64,000 nt of DNA from Pseudomonas zanjanensis (GTDB lineage Bacteria; Pseudomonadota; Gammaproteobacteria; Pseudomonadales; Pseudomonadaceae), in assembly GCF_014268745.2 (NCBI RefSeq), contig NZ_JABWRB020000001.1:1240001-1304000 (forward strand), written 5' to 3'. The translations under genes and the position numbers were made by a program. The notes under the pieces were generated by a model. That model ran no database searches. It saw nothing but the letters and a program-made list of their open reading frames with translations, and had not been told where the DNA came from. Positions 17,551-25,491 of the stretch are shown here, piece after piece; positions within the stretch are counted from its first letter, which is position 1; each line of letters opens with the position of its first letter.

Positions 17551-18573
17551 TCAGTTGCCGCTGCTGTCGTTGTCGAGGTCGTAGCCGAAGCTGACGCCAA
17601 CGCCCTGGAACAGCACCACGTCGGCCAGTTGCCTGGCCATTTCACCGGCTTTGGCCAAGCCGGTCTTGGGCACATACAGCATGTCTTCCGGTTGCAGGTA
17701 GGCGATCTGCGAGGCGTCACCGCTCAGGGCCTTCTCCACGTCGTAGTGGCGGGCTTCAACCTGATTGCCGTTGCGACGCATGATCACCACCGAGTCGAGC
17801 CTTGCCTTGACGTTGGTGCCACGAGCCAGGGTCAGGGCCTCGAGGACCGAGATCGGCCGGCGGATTGGGTAGGAACCCGGCTGCGCCACTTCGCCGAGGA
17901 CATAGATCTCGTTGCCGGCGGTGGACTTGAGCAGCACATCCACCGTCATGTGGCCGGGCAGCTGCGCGTAGCGCTCGTTGAGGAAGGTTTCCAGTTGGGT
18001 GACGGTCATGCCTTGCAACGGCACCGAGCCGATTTCCGGGAAGCTGGCGTAGCCATCCCGGCCCACGATGATTTCCCGGCTCATGCCCGTGGCCGGGTGG
18101 GTCAGGGTGTTGCGCAAGTTCGTCTCGCCGGACAGCGGGCTCGTCACCAAAACGGTCAATTGGTTGCGGTTGGGTTGGAACAGCATCTTCTGGTTGTAGG
18201 CACGCTGCACCGCCAGACGGGCTTCGTCGGTGGTCAGGCCGGCGACTTTCACCGAGGTGTTGGCGCCCGGCAGTTCGATGCTGCCGTCGGGCATCACCTG
18301 TTGCGTGCCGTTGAGCTGGCTGGCGGCGGTGAAGTTCAAGGCAACCTGATCGCCAGGTTGTACTCGATAAGCCTGGGACGAGGTGGTGTCGATGTGAAAA
18401 ATCACATCCAACACATCCTGGGGCCTCAGGGTTTGTTCGACCCTGGGCATGTCGGTGGCCTGGGCGTTGGCCGGCGCGGCCGTGAGGATCTGCACCGGCA
18501 TCGAGCGGGTATCGGTGGTGCTGGAGCAACCGGCAAGCGGCAGCAACAGCAGGACAAGCATCTTGGCGTTCAT
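17551..18573 (-). CDS. Wza-like outer-membrane polysaccharide export lipoprotein
   Basis: Lipoprotein of 340 residues: the signal MLVLLLLPLAGCSS contains a good lipobox (LAGC). The polysaccharide export (PES) domain begins near residue 45 (RPQDVLDVIFHIDTT), followed by two SLBB-type segments (VEVAGL-like VKVAGLTTDEARLAVQRAYN, and EIYVLGEVAQPGSYPIRRP near 235). Such proteins form the octameric outer-membrane channel. The ATG at 18573 lies seven bases after AGGATGACGAG. Placed between the P-loop protein and the Wzz-like partner, as is common in capsule and EPS loci. Confidence 0.9.
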   Translation of the reverse strand: MNAKMLVLLLLPLAGCSSTTDTRSMPVQILTAAPANAQATDMPRVEQTLRPQDVLDVIFHIDTTSSQAYRVQPGDQVALNFTAASQLNGTQQVMPDGSIELPGANTSVKVAGLTTDEARLAVQRAYNQKMLFQPNRNQLTVLVTSPLSGETNLRNTLTHPATGMSREIIVGRDGYASFPEIGSVPLQGMTVTQLETFLNERYAQLPGHMTVDVLLKSTAGNEIYVLGEVAQPGSYPIRRPISVLEALTLARGTNVKARLDSVVIMRRNGNQVEARHYDVEKALSGDASQIAYLQPEDMLYVPKTGLAKAGEMARQLADVVLFQGVGVSFGYDLDNDSSGN

Positions 18574-18593
18574 CTCGTCATCCTTTTGCAGGC

Positions 18594-19238
18594 TTACAGG
18601 TTGTTGTAGAGCCACTTGGGCATGTAGTACTTGCGGCGGTTGAACACGCTGCCGACCACTTTCGCGCCGGCTTGGGACAGGCGCTGGCGGGTGGCCTGGG
18701 CCACTTCCCAGCGGGTGTCTTCACCGCGCACCACCAGCACCACGCCATCCACCTGGGTGCTGAGCACCAGGGTGTCGCTGGCCGAATACACCGCGTCGCC
18801 GTCGATCACCACAAAGCGGTATTGCGCCGCCAGTTGCCTGAACAACGGACGCAGGCGCTCGGGGCTCAGGTGGTCGGCATTGCGGCCGAGGCGACCGTGG
18901 GGCAGCACGTCGAAGGGCAGGCTGGACGCCTGCACCACGCAATCCTGCAACAGGGGCGGGGCAAGGCTGTTGAACAACAGGTCGGTGAAGCCGCGCTCCT
19001 TGTGCAACGACAGCTGTTGGCTGAGGTTGCGCGGTGACTGGCTGGCATCCACCAGCAGGACGCGACCGTTGCTCATCTGCGCCAGTTGCGCGGCGAGTGC
19101 CATGGCGCTGGTGCTGGTGCCAGTGCCGGTGTTGGCGGACGTCAAGAGCAGGATCCGCAGGGAAGGGTCGAGCACGGTCGAGGTCAGGTTGGTCTCGCTC
19201 GGGCTGGCTATGGTCAGGATATTCGTTGAACCGTCCAT
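18594..19238 (-). CDS. CpsD/BY-kinase-like P-loop protein with degenerate Walker A
   Basis: Cytoplasmic 214-residue protein with the fold pattern of bacterial tyrosine kinases that partner Wzz-type proteins. The P-loop region reads LLTSANTGTGTSTSA (about 31-45): the glycines are kept but the invariant lysine is Thr41 (codon ACC). The A' motif is RVLLVDASQSP rather than the usual D-x-D, and the Walker B-like strand is FVVIDGDAV. The last residues (RRKYYMPKWLYNNL) hold three tyrosines that could mimic the phosphorylated tail of the kinase family. It may bind nucleotide without catalysis or act as a scaffold for the Wzz protein. Family membership is clear; kinase activity is doubtful. Confidence 0.8.
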   Translation of the reverse strand: MDGSTNILTIASPSETNLTSTVLDPSLRILLLTSANTGTGTSTSAMALAAQLAQMSNGRVLLVDASQSPRNLSQQLSLHKERGFTDLLFNSLAPPLLQDCVVQASSLPFDVLPHGRLGRNADHLSPERLRPLFRQLAAQYRFVVIDGDAVYSASDTLVLSTQVDGVVLVVRGEDTRWEVAQATRQRLSQAGAKVVGSVFNRRKYYMPKWLYNNL

Positions 19239-19985
19239 TTAACTCGCTCCGTGGCCGCTGAAAACTTTGAAGGGGGTTAGCATCAGGATCTTCAAATCCA
19301 GCCATAGGCTTTGTTCAGCGATATAGCTGAGGTCCAATTCCACGCGCTGGTCGAAGTCGATATTGCTGCGCCCGGAGATCTGCCACAGGCCGGTCATGCC
19401 GGGGTAGATGCTCAGGCGCACAAGATGGTTGTCCTTGTAGCGATAGGCGTTGAACGAGGTTGGCCGCGGGCCCACCAGGCGCATGTCGCCAGTCACTACG
19501 TTGATCAGGTTCGGCAGTTCGTCGAGGCTGCTGCGACGCAGGAACCGGCCGATGGGCGTGATGCGCGGGTCGTTGTCGATCTTGAAATCGATGGCATCGG
19601 CGCCGTGTTTGTTGAGGTGACGCAGCGACTCCTTGAGGGCCTCGGCGTCGGCGACCATGGTGCGGAACTTGTACATGCCGAACACCCGCCCGCGATAACC
19701 GGTGCGCTTCTGTACGAACAGCACCGGGCCCGGGCTGGAAAATTTGACCAGCAGTGCCAGGCCCAGCAACAGCGGGCAGAACACCACCAGGATCGCCAGC
19801 GCGCCGAGGCAGGCCACGACACGGTTGGTGCGCGAGACCGTCCAGGGCCGGCCGCCGTCGCGACCGGTCAACCATCCACGGCCCTGGCGGTGGATGGCCG
19901 CGTCCAGGCGCCTGCGGTGGTCGGGATCGACACGTTTGTCGCGCCCGGGGGCGTTGATCTCGATGGCTTGTTCATGTCGGGTCAT
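19239..19985 (-). CDS. Initiating sugar transferase (WcaJ/WbaP-type polyprenyl phosphate transferase)
   Basis: Membrane enzyme of 248 residues that loads the first sugar-1-phosphate onto undecaprenyl phosphate. A short N-terminal region and one hydrophobic helix (about 55-75, LGALAILVVFCPLLLGLALL) precede the catalytic domain with FVQKRTGYRGRVFGMYKFRT, TPIGRFLRRSSLDELPNLIN and VGPRP, then YPGMTGLWQISGRS. It is the short single-span form, lacking the four-helix N-terminal domain of full-length WcaJ. The ATG at 19985 overlaps the epimerase stop by four bases and has GGAGG. Glucose or galactose is the usual first sugar, not provable here. Confidence 0.92.
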   Translation of the reverse strand: MTRHEQAIEINAPGRDKRVDPDHRRRLDAAIHRQGRGWLTGRDGGRPWTVSRTNRVVACLGALAILVVFCPLLLGLALLVKFSSPGPVLFVQKRTGYRGRVFGMYKFRTMVADAEALKESLRHLNKHGADAIDFKIDNDPRITPIGRFLRRSSLDELPNLINVVTGDMRLVGPRPTSFNAYRYKDNHLVRLSIYPGMTGLWQISGRSNIDFDQRVELDLSYIAEQSLWLDLKILMLTPFKVFSGHGAS

Positions 19986-21037
19986 AGACTCCTCCGCTGA
20001 GGTTGGGCCGCGAGCGGCGCGTGGGCAGGCAGTGGGTAGTAATCGAGGAACCACTGGATGAAACGACCCAGGCCGTCGTCCAGTGCGATGCACGGCCGGA
20101 AACCGGTGGCCCGTGCCAGGTCGCTGGCATCGGCGCAGGTGTTGAGTACATCGCCGGCTTGCAGGGGCAGCAGTTCGATGCGAGCGGTTCGTCCCAGGTG
20201 TTTTTCCAGCAGCGCGACATAGGTGCGCAGCGCCACCGGGTGCTGGCCGCCGATGTTGTAGATCCGCCAGGGCGCGCGGCTGGTGGCCGGGTCCGGTTGT
20301 TCGTGATCCAGCAAGGGCGTGACCTGGGGCGCACGGTCGATCAGGCGGGCGATGCTTTCGACGATGTCGTCGATGTAGGTGAAATCCCGCTGGTGCTCGC
20401 CGTGGTTGAACAGTTGCAGCCCCCGGTCTTCGGCGATGGCGCGGGCAAACTGGATCGGCGACATGTCCGGCCGGCCCCAAGGGCCATACACCGTAAAGAA
20501 CCGCAGGCCGGTGCAGGGAATGCCAAACAGGTGGCTGTAGCTGTGGGCCATCAGTTCGTTGGCTTTTTTACTCGCCGCATACAGCGATAACGGGTGGTCG
20601 ACATTGTCCTGGACTGAATAGGGAATGCGCGTGTTGGCGCCGTACACCGAGCTCGAGGAGGCGTAGATCAAATGCTTGACGGGATACCGGCGGCAGTTTT
20701 CCAGGATGTTCAGGAACCCGGTGATGTTGCTGTCGACATAGGCCTGGGGGTTTTCCAGGGAGTAGCGCACGCCGGCCTGGGCCGCGAGGTGAATCACCAC
20801 GTCCGGGCGCCGGGTTTGGAACAGTTCATCAATGGCCGGCGCGTCGGCCAGGTCGAGCCGCGCCAAGGGGAAGCTGCCGACCTGGCCGTTCACCCAGGCC
20901 ACGCGATCGTGCTTGAGCTGCGGGTCGTAGTAATCGTTGAAATTGTCCAGCCCGCACACCCGATGGCCGTCGCGCAGCAGCCGCAGCACGACGTGGGCGC
21001 CGATGAAACCGGCTGCGCCGGTGACCAGGATGTTCAT
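19982..21037 (-). CDS. UDP-glucuronate 4-epimerase (NAD-dependent epimerase)
   Basis: Extended-SDR enzyme of 351 residues: NAD-binding GAAGFIGAHV (8-17), DNFNDYYDP, catalytic triad S in YASSSSVYG and Y-x-x-x-K in YAASKKANE (about 158), and the FFTVYGPWGRPDMSP segment typical of UDP-GlcA 4-epimerases. It interconverts UDP-glucuronate and UDP-galacturonate, consistent with the dehydrogenase gene it overlaps by four bases. The pair predicts an acidic polymer containing uronic acid. Confidence 0.88.
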   Translation of the reverse strand: MNILVTGAAGFIGAHVVLRLLRDGHRVCGLDNFNDYYDPQLKHDRVAWVNGQVGSFPLARLDLADAPAIDELFQTRRPDVVIHLAAQAGVRYSLENPQAYVDSNITGFLNILENCRRYPVKHLIYASSSSVYGANTRIPYSVQDNVDHPLSLYAASKKANELMAHSYSHLFGIPCTGLRFFTVYGPWGRPDMSPIQFARAIAEDRGLQLFNHGEHQRDFTYIDDIVESIARLIDRAPQVTPLLDHEQPDPATSRAPWRIYNIGGQHPVALRTYVALLEKHLGRTARIELLPLQAGDVLNTCADASDLARATGFRPCIALDDGLGRFIQWFLDYYPLPAHAPLAAQPQRRSL

Positions 21038-22398
21038 GCTTGTGGCCTTGGTGCCAGGGGGCTGGGCACGGTGTGGCGCAGCCCGATACCGCGATACAAC
21101 AGCCCGGCGGCGGCCAGGTGTTCGGGGTTGTACAGGTTGCGGCCATCGATGATCACCCGGGCGCGCAACTTGCTGGCCAGCAGGTCGAAATCCACCACGC
21201 GAAAGTTCTTCCACTCAGTGCAGATCACCAGGGCATCGGCGTCTTCCAAGGTGTCATCGCGGGTCGCGCAGAGATTGAGGTCTTTGCGATAGCCGTAGAG
21301 GCGACGGCATTCGGACATGGCTTCCGGATCGTAGGCCTGGACCCGTGCGCCTTCGCGCCACAGGGCTTCCATCAGGTAGCGGCTGGGGGCTTCGCGCATG
21401 TCATCGGTGTTGGGCTTGAACGCCAGGCCCCAGATGGCAATCGACTTGCCGGCCAGGCCATCCTGGAACTGCTTGGCCAGTTTTTCGAAGAGGATGTGCC
21501 GCTGGCTGTCGTTGACGTCGGTGACGCTGCGCAGCAGGCGCAGCGGCATGCCGCTTTGTTCGGCGGTGTGCAGCAGGGCCCGCAGGTCCTTGGGAAAGCA
21601 CGAACCGCCGAAACCGCAGCCAGGGTAGATGAAGTGATAACCGATGCGCGGGTCCGAGCCGATGCCTTTGCGCACCGCTTCGATGTCGGCGCCCAACCGT
21701 TCGGTGAGGTTGGCCAGTTCGTTCATGAAACTGATGCGGGTGGCGAGCATGGCGTTGGCGGCGTACTTGGTCAGTTCGGCGCTGCGGTTGTCCATGAACA
21801 TCAGTTTTTCGTGGTTGCGGCAGAAGGGCGCGTAGAGCTCGGTCATCTGGTCGCGGGCCACTGGATCGGCGGTGCCGACGATGATCCGGTCCGGACGCAT
21901 GCAATCGGCCAGGGCGCTGCCTTCCTTGAGAAACTCGGGATTGGACACGACGCGTACGTTCAGCTGTTTCAGGCCGCGCCGGGCCAATGCCTGGCGGGCG
22001 CATTCGGCCACCTTGTCGGCGGTGCCCACCGGCACGGTGGACTTGATGACCAGGGTGCGGTCGCTGTCCATGAAATCGGCGATCTGCCGGGTGACGGCCA
22101 GCACATGGCTGAGGTCGGCCGAGCCGTCTTCATCGGCGGGCGTGCCGACGGCGATGAAGATCAACTCGCCATGATTGACCGCGTCGCTGGCCTGGGAGCT
22201 GAACGACAAGCGTCCGGCCTTGATGTTGTCTTCGAGCAGATTGGACAGCCCCGGCTCGCTGATGGTTGGCACAGCCTGTTGCAGTTGCCGGATCTTGTTC
22301 GGGTCGATATCGATGCACAAAACGCGGTGTCCGACGTCGGCCATTGCAGCCGCCTGGATCAGCCCGACATACCCCGTACCAAATACGCTCACGTCCAT
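21034..22398 (-). CDS. ugd: UDP-glucose 6-dehydrogenase
   Basis: First gene of the exopolysaccharide operon, 454 residues. N-terminal Rossmann motif GTGYVGLIQA (7-16), the catalytic segment PGCGFGGSCFPKD with Cys near 260, and AFKPNTDDMREAPS in the C-terminal domain are all present. It oxidises UDP-glucose to UDP-glucuronate with two NAD+. The ATG at 22398 follows AGGCG; an upstream in-frame start at 22416 is less likely. The promoter region to 22772 holds two perfect palindromes. Confidence 0.93.
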   Translation of the reverse strand: MDVSVFGTGYVGLIQAAAMADVGHRVLCIDIDPNKIRQLQQAVPTISEPGLSNLLEDNIKAGRLSFSSQASDAVNHGELIFIAVGTPADEDGSADLSHVLAVTRQIADFMDSDRTLVIKSTVPVGTADKVAECARQALARRGLKQLNVRVVSNPEFLKEGSALADCMRPDRIIVGTADPVARDQMTELYAPFCRNHEKLMFMDNRSAELTKYAANAMLATRISFMNELANLTERLGADIEAVRKGIGSDPRIGYHFIYPGCGFGGSCFPKDLRALLHTAEQSGMPLRLLRSVTDVNDSQRHILFEKLAKQFQDGLAGKSIAIWGLAFKPNTDDMREAPSRYLMEALWREGARVQAYDPEAMSECRRLYGYRKDLNLCATRDDTLEDADALVICTEWKNFRVVDFDLLASKLRARVIIDGRNLYNPEHLAAAGLLYRGIGLRHTVPSPLAPRPQA

Positions 22399-22488
22399 TT
22401 TTGGCGCGCCTCGCAAACCGAATGATGTAACTCGGATGAAACTGTTTAGAGGGGTATAGCGCAGCTTCAGAAAAGCGTGTCAGCAAAA

Positions 22489-22500
22489 TGACAGTTGTCA
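22489..22500. promoter_or_regulatory. Palindrome TGACA-GT-TGTCA upstream of ugd
   Basis: Perfect 5-bp arms with a 2-bp centre, 91 bp before the ugd start, in the 374-bp AT-rich divergent region. Likely a regulator site for the exopolysaccharide operon, but no regulator family is assigned. Confidence 0.4.
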
Positions 22501-22539
22501 GTGTTGGCAATTCATGTGAAATCGGGCCTTTTGATATCA

Positions 22540-22550
22540 AGTCATTGACT
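22540..22550. promoter_or_regulatory. Palindrome AGTCA-T-TGACT in the ugd/phosphotransferase divergent region
   Basis: Perfect 5-bp arms around one base. The GTCA/TGAC half-sites recall FleQ boxes but the spacing is shorter, so that assignment would be a guess. Confidence 0.35.
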
Positions 22551-22772
22551 GTCCTAGCAAAGTGGCTGTTTTGCTGGGGATGGCCGGCATTTAACAAAGC
22601 GATAGACGGTCGTTATCCATAGATTTTTATATTTTGTTACCTGTTTTCGTGTCGTTTTTGGGGTAACTTTTTTTTGACGCGTGTTGTGGGGGACGTTTCT
22701 TGCGCTTTGCAAATCGGCTGCTAACGTGCAGGAACGAAGCGCTTTCGACACCGCGATCCGGGCGAGGAAAAC

Positions 22773-24470
22773 ATGACCCGCTACCTCAAGGAATTGCTGC
22801 TGTTTTTGTACCTGCTCAAGGGGTACGACGCTTACCTCGAGCGTCTCGACGCGTTGGGCCTGGGCTTGGCGACCGTGCTGTTCGGCGCCATGTTCGTGGT
22901 GTTGGTGCTGGCGCTGTGGATGAGCGCCTACATTCGCCAGACGTTGGTGAGGCATGTGTTTGCCTTGGCGTTGTTTGTTTCGGCGGTGTTTTTCGAGGTG
23001 TACACCCGAGTCACGGACAGTTACCTGACCTACAGCCAGTTCGTTTCGCTGGTGTACTCGGGAGGCTTTATCCAGGAGGCGGCCTATCAGTACCGCGAGG
23101 TGATCATCAACGCGGTGATCGGGGGCTTGTTACTGTTGTTCGGCATCGCTCTCAAACCTCGACGAACGCTGCGAGTGCCCGGTTATCTGCCTGTGGTCGC
23201 GCCCGTGCTGGGGGTGATGTTGCTCAGTGGCGTGTTGTTCGTGCGGGCGGGCGAAGGTGCGCGCGGCCTGCCGGTGATGTACACGCCGTTGGCCTATTTG
23301 AATCTCCTTGCCTATGAGTCCTTGCACAGCACGATCGGTCCCCGGGAGCCGGTCACCCTAACGCGGCGATCATCCTTGATCGAACAGGACATAGTGCTGA
23401 TCATCGATGAAAGCGTCGGCGGCAATTACCTGGATATCAACACGCCGTTTGGCGTGCGCAGCGGCCTGAAAACGCCGCCCGAGGGCGTGGATATGTTCAA
23501 TTTCGGCTACGCGGCGTCCATTGCCAACTGCAGCGCCGATACCAATGTCACCTTGCGCTACGGGGGGACGCGGACCGACTACATACGCATCAACAGCACT
23601 CGGCCGTCGATCTGGCAGTACGCCAAAAAGGCCGGCTTGCGTACCGTCTACATCGACGCCCAGCGCACCGGCGGCAACTTGCAGAACCTGATGACCGAAC
23701 TGGAAAAACAGGACATCGATGAGTTCGTCCAATTCGACCAGACCAGCGTGCGCGACCGCGACATGGCGGCGGCGGCGAAGTTGATCGAACTGCTGGACGA
23801 TCACCAGGCTGAACTGGTGGTGATCAACAAGGTGGGGGCGCATTTTCCGGTACACGACAAATACCCCGACGACTTCATGAACTACCGCCCGACCTTGCCG
23901 CGCGGGCAGTTCCAGGAAGTGGCCGATACCGGCAGCCGCGACGGCTTCGATGGGCAGAAAGATGACTGGTTGCTGTACCGCAACGCGTACCAGAACACCT
24001 TGCTGTGGAATGTTGGCGAGTTCTTCAAGCGAGTCTTCCAGCAGGCCGATTTGAGCCGAGCGGTGCTGATTTACACCTCCGATCATGGCCAGGATCTGCA
24101 CGAGCGTGGCAATCCTGGGCTCAACACTCATTGTGGTGGCGACCCGATGCCCGAAGAGGGGTTGGTGCCGTTGGTGGTGATCCAGGGCCGTCAGTTGGAT
24201 AGTCTTGATTGGCGTGGCGCCTGGGCGCGGAACAAGGATCGTTCGAGTCACTACAACATCTTTCCGACGCTGTTGCAGTTGATGGGGTATGACCCGGTTG
24301 GGGTTGAATCGGTTTATGGCAGGTCGTTGAGCCAGCCGACGGAGGATGAGTTTACGTTCAACTATCGTTTCAACGCGCGGTTGGGGGCGAAACCGGCTTG
24401 GAAGCATATTGACCTGGACCATATCGTGACGCCGCAGCCTGGCCAGGCCGAAATGGCGGCGGGGCATTGA
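22773..24470 (+). CDS. Membrane phosphoethanolamine/phosphoglycerol transferase-like protein (sulfatase superfamily)
   Basis: Protein of 565 residues. About five hydrophobic segments occupy residues 20-175, followed by a periplasmic sulfatase-type domain from about 200: DIVLIIDESVGGNYLDIN, the nucleophile region CSADTNVTLRYGG with candidate Thr, KVGAHFPVHDKYP and YTSDHGQDL with metal ligands. This is the layout of EptA/OpgE/LtaS-like enzymes, which transfer phosphoethanolamine or phosphoglycerol from phospholipids to lipid A, glucans or other glycans. GGCGAGGA lies six bases before the ATG. Divergent to the exopolysaccharide operon, so the polymer is one possible acceptor. Confidence 0.82.
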   Translation: MTRYLKELLLFLYLLKGYDAYLERLDALGLGLATVLFGAMFVVLVLALWMSAYIRQTLVRHVFALALFVSAVFFEVYTRVTDSYLTYSQFVSLVYSGGFIQEAAYQYREVIINAVIGGLLLLFGIALKPRRTLRVPGYLPVVAPVLGVMLLSGVLFVRAGEGARGLPVMYTPLAYLNLLAYESLHSTIGPREPVTLTRRSSLIEQDIVLIIDESVGGNYLDINTPFGVRSGLKTPPEGVDMFNFGYAASIANCSADTNVTLRYGGTRTDYIRINSTRPSIWQYAKKAGLRTVYIDAQRTGGNLQNLMTELEKQDIDEFVQFDQTSVRDRDMAAAAKLIELLDDHQAELVVINKVGAHFPVHDKYPDDFMNYRPTLPRGQFQEVADTGSRDGFDGQKDDWLLYRNAYQNTLLWNVGEFFKRVFQQADLSRAVLIYTSDHGQDLHERGNPGLNTHCGGDPMPEEGLVPLVVIQGRQLDSLDWRGAWARNKDRSSHYNIFPTLLQLMGYDPVGVESVYGRSLSQPTEDEFTFNYRFNARLGAKPAWKHIDLDHIVTPQPGQAEMAAGH

Positions 24471-24497
24471 TTGAAGGCCCCCATGCGCTGGGCTCTT

Positions 24498-24743
24498 TGT
24501 GGGAGCGAGCCTGCTCGCGATGTCGGAGGGTCAGTTTGCGATGATGTTGGATACCCACAAGGTCTTGCACGACCCTGTGGCGAGGGAGCTTGCTCCCGCT
24601 GGGTCGCGCAGCGGCCCCAAAAAAGCGATGAGCGCTGCGCACTCAAGCGGGAGCAAGCTCCCTCGCCACAAAAGCGACCCAGCCATCACGCCACGGATTG
24701 ATCAACGGTAAGCCCTGTGGGAGCGAGCCTGCTCGCGATGGCG
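24498..24743. repeat. REP cluster: type-B REPIN between two type-A copies
   Basis: Type-A cores at 24498-24527 and 24714-24743 (both plus orientation) flank an inverted type-B pair at 24573-24602 and 24645-24670. They fill most of the space between the phosphotransferase and ABC genes, the only place in the window where both types are interleaved in this way. No gene is seen here. Confidence 0.9.
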
Positions 24744-24822
24744 GTGGGTGAGTGGGTGGGAGGTGTTGAGTGCGCCCAACCTCCGCTATCCTGAGCCTCA
24801 CGCCCACCCGTCGAGGCTGCCC

Positions 24823-25491
24823 ATGCTGGAAGTCCGCCAAGTGTTCAAAAGCTACCCCACGCCCCAAGGCCCGTTGCCGGTGCTGCAGGGTGTCGACCTG
24901 ACCCTGATGCCCGGCAGCAGCCTGGCGCTGATGGGGGAATCTGGCAGCGGCAAGAGTACCTTGCTGCATTTGGTTGCCGGGCTGGACAAGGTCGATCGCG
25001 GGAGCATTCGCAGTGGCGAATATCGACTCGACGGCATGAGTGAAAGCCAGCTGGCGAATTGGCGGCGCACGGAAATCGGCCTGGTGTTCCAGCAGTTCAA
25101 CCTCATCAGCAGCTTGTCGGTGGAAGATAACCTGGCGTTCCAGGCCCGCTTGTGCGGTCGCTATGACGCGGCCTGGCAAGCCCATCTGGTGCAGCGGCTC
25201 GGGCTTTCAGGGTTGCTGCGGCGTTACCCCGAGCAGCTTTCCGGCGGCCAGCAGCAACGGGTGGCGCTGGGTCGGGCGCTGGCTTCTCGACCGCCCTTGT
25301 TGCTGGCTGACGAACCCACCGGCAGCCTCGACGAAGCCACCAGTGACGAAGTGCTGCAACTGTTGCTGGAACTGCTGGAGGGCAGCCCCACCAGCCTGTT
25401 GATGGTGACCCACAGTCCCCGGGTAGCGGCTCGCCTGGCCCAACGCGTGGTATTGCATGGCGGACGGTTGGCGCAGGTGGCCCAGGGGTGA
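24823..25491 (+). CDS. ABC transporter ATP-binding protein (LolD/MacB-type, AttE-like)
   Basis: ATPase of 222 residues with Walker A GESGSGKST (about 38-46), Q-loop VFQQFN, signature LSGGQQQRVALGRAL, Walker B LLLADEPTGSLD and the switch histidine in MVTHSP. The sequence belongs to the type VII (MacB/LolD) group, which works with large FtsX-like permeases rather than substrate channels. The ATG at 24823 is preceded by GAGG. The stop overlaps the permease start, so the two are co-translated. Confidence 0.93.
   Translation: MLEVRQVFKSYPTPQGPLPVLQGVDLTLMPGSSLALMGESGSGKSTLLHLVAGLDKVDRGSIRSGEYRLDGMSESQLANWRRTEIGLVFQQFNLISSLSVEDNLAFQARLCGRYDAAWQAHLVQRLGLSGLLRRYPEQLSGGQQQRVALGRALASRPPLLLADEPTGSLDEATSDEVLQLLLELLEGSPTSLLMVTHSPRVAARLAQRVVLHGGRLAQVAQG

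Noticed and set aside
16048..18609. 853-codon plus-strand frame opposite the Wzz-like and Wza-like genes
   Set aside because: Shadow of high-G+C codon usage; the minus-strand frames carry all recognised motifs.
24498..24743. CRISPR-like array of repeats
   Set aside because: The repeats are palindromic REPs in alternating orientation with irregular spacing, and no cas genes are present.
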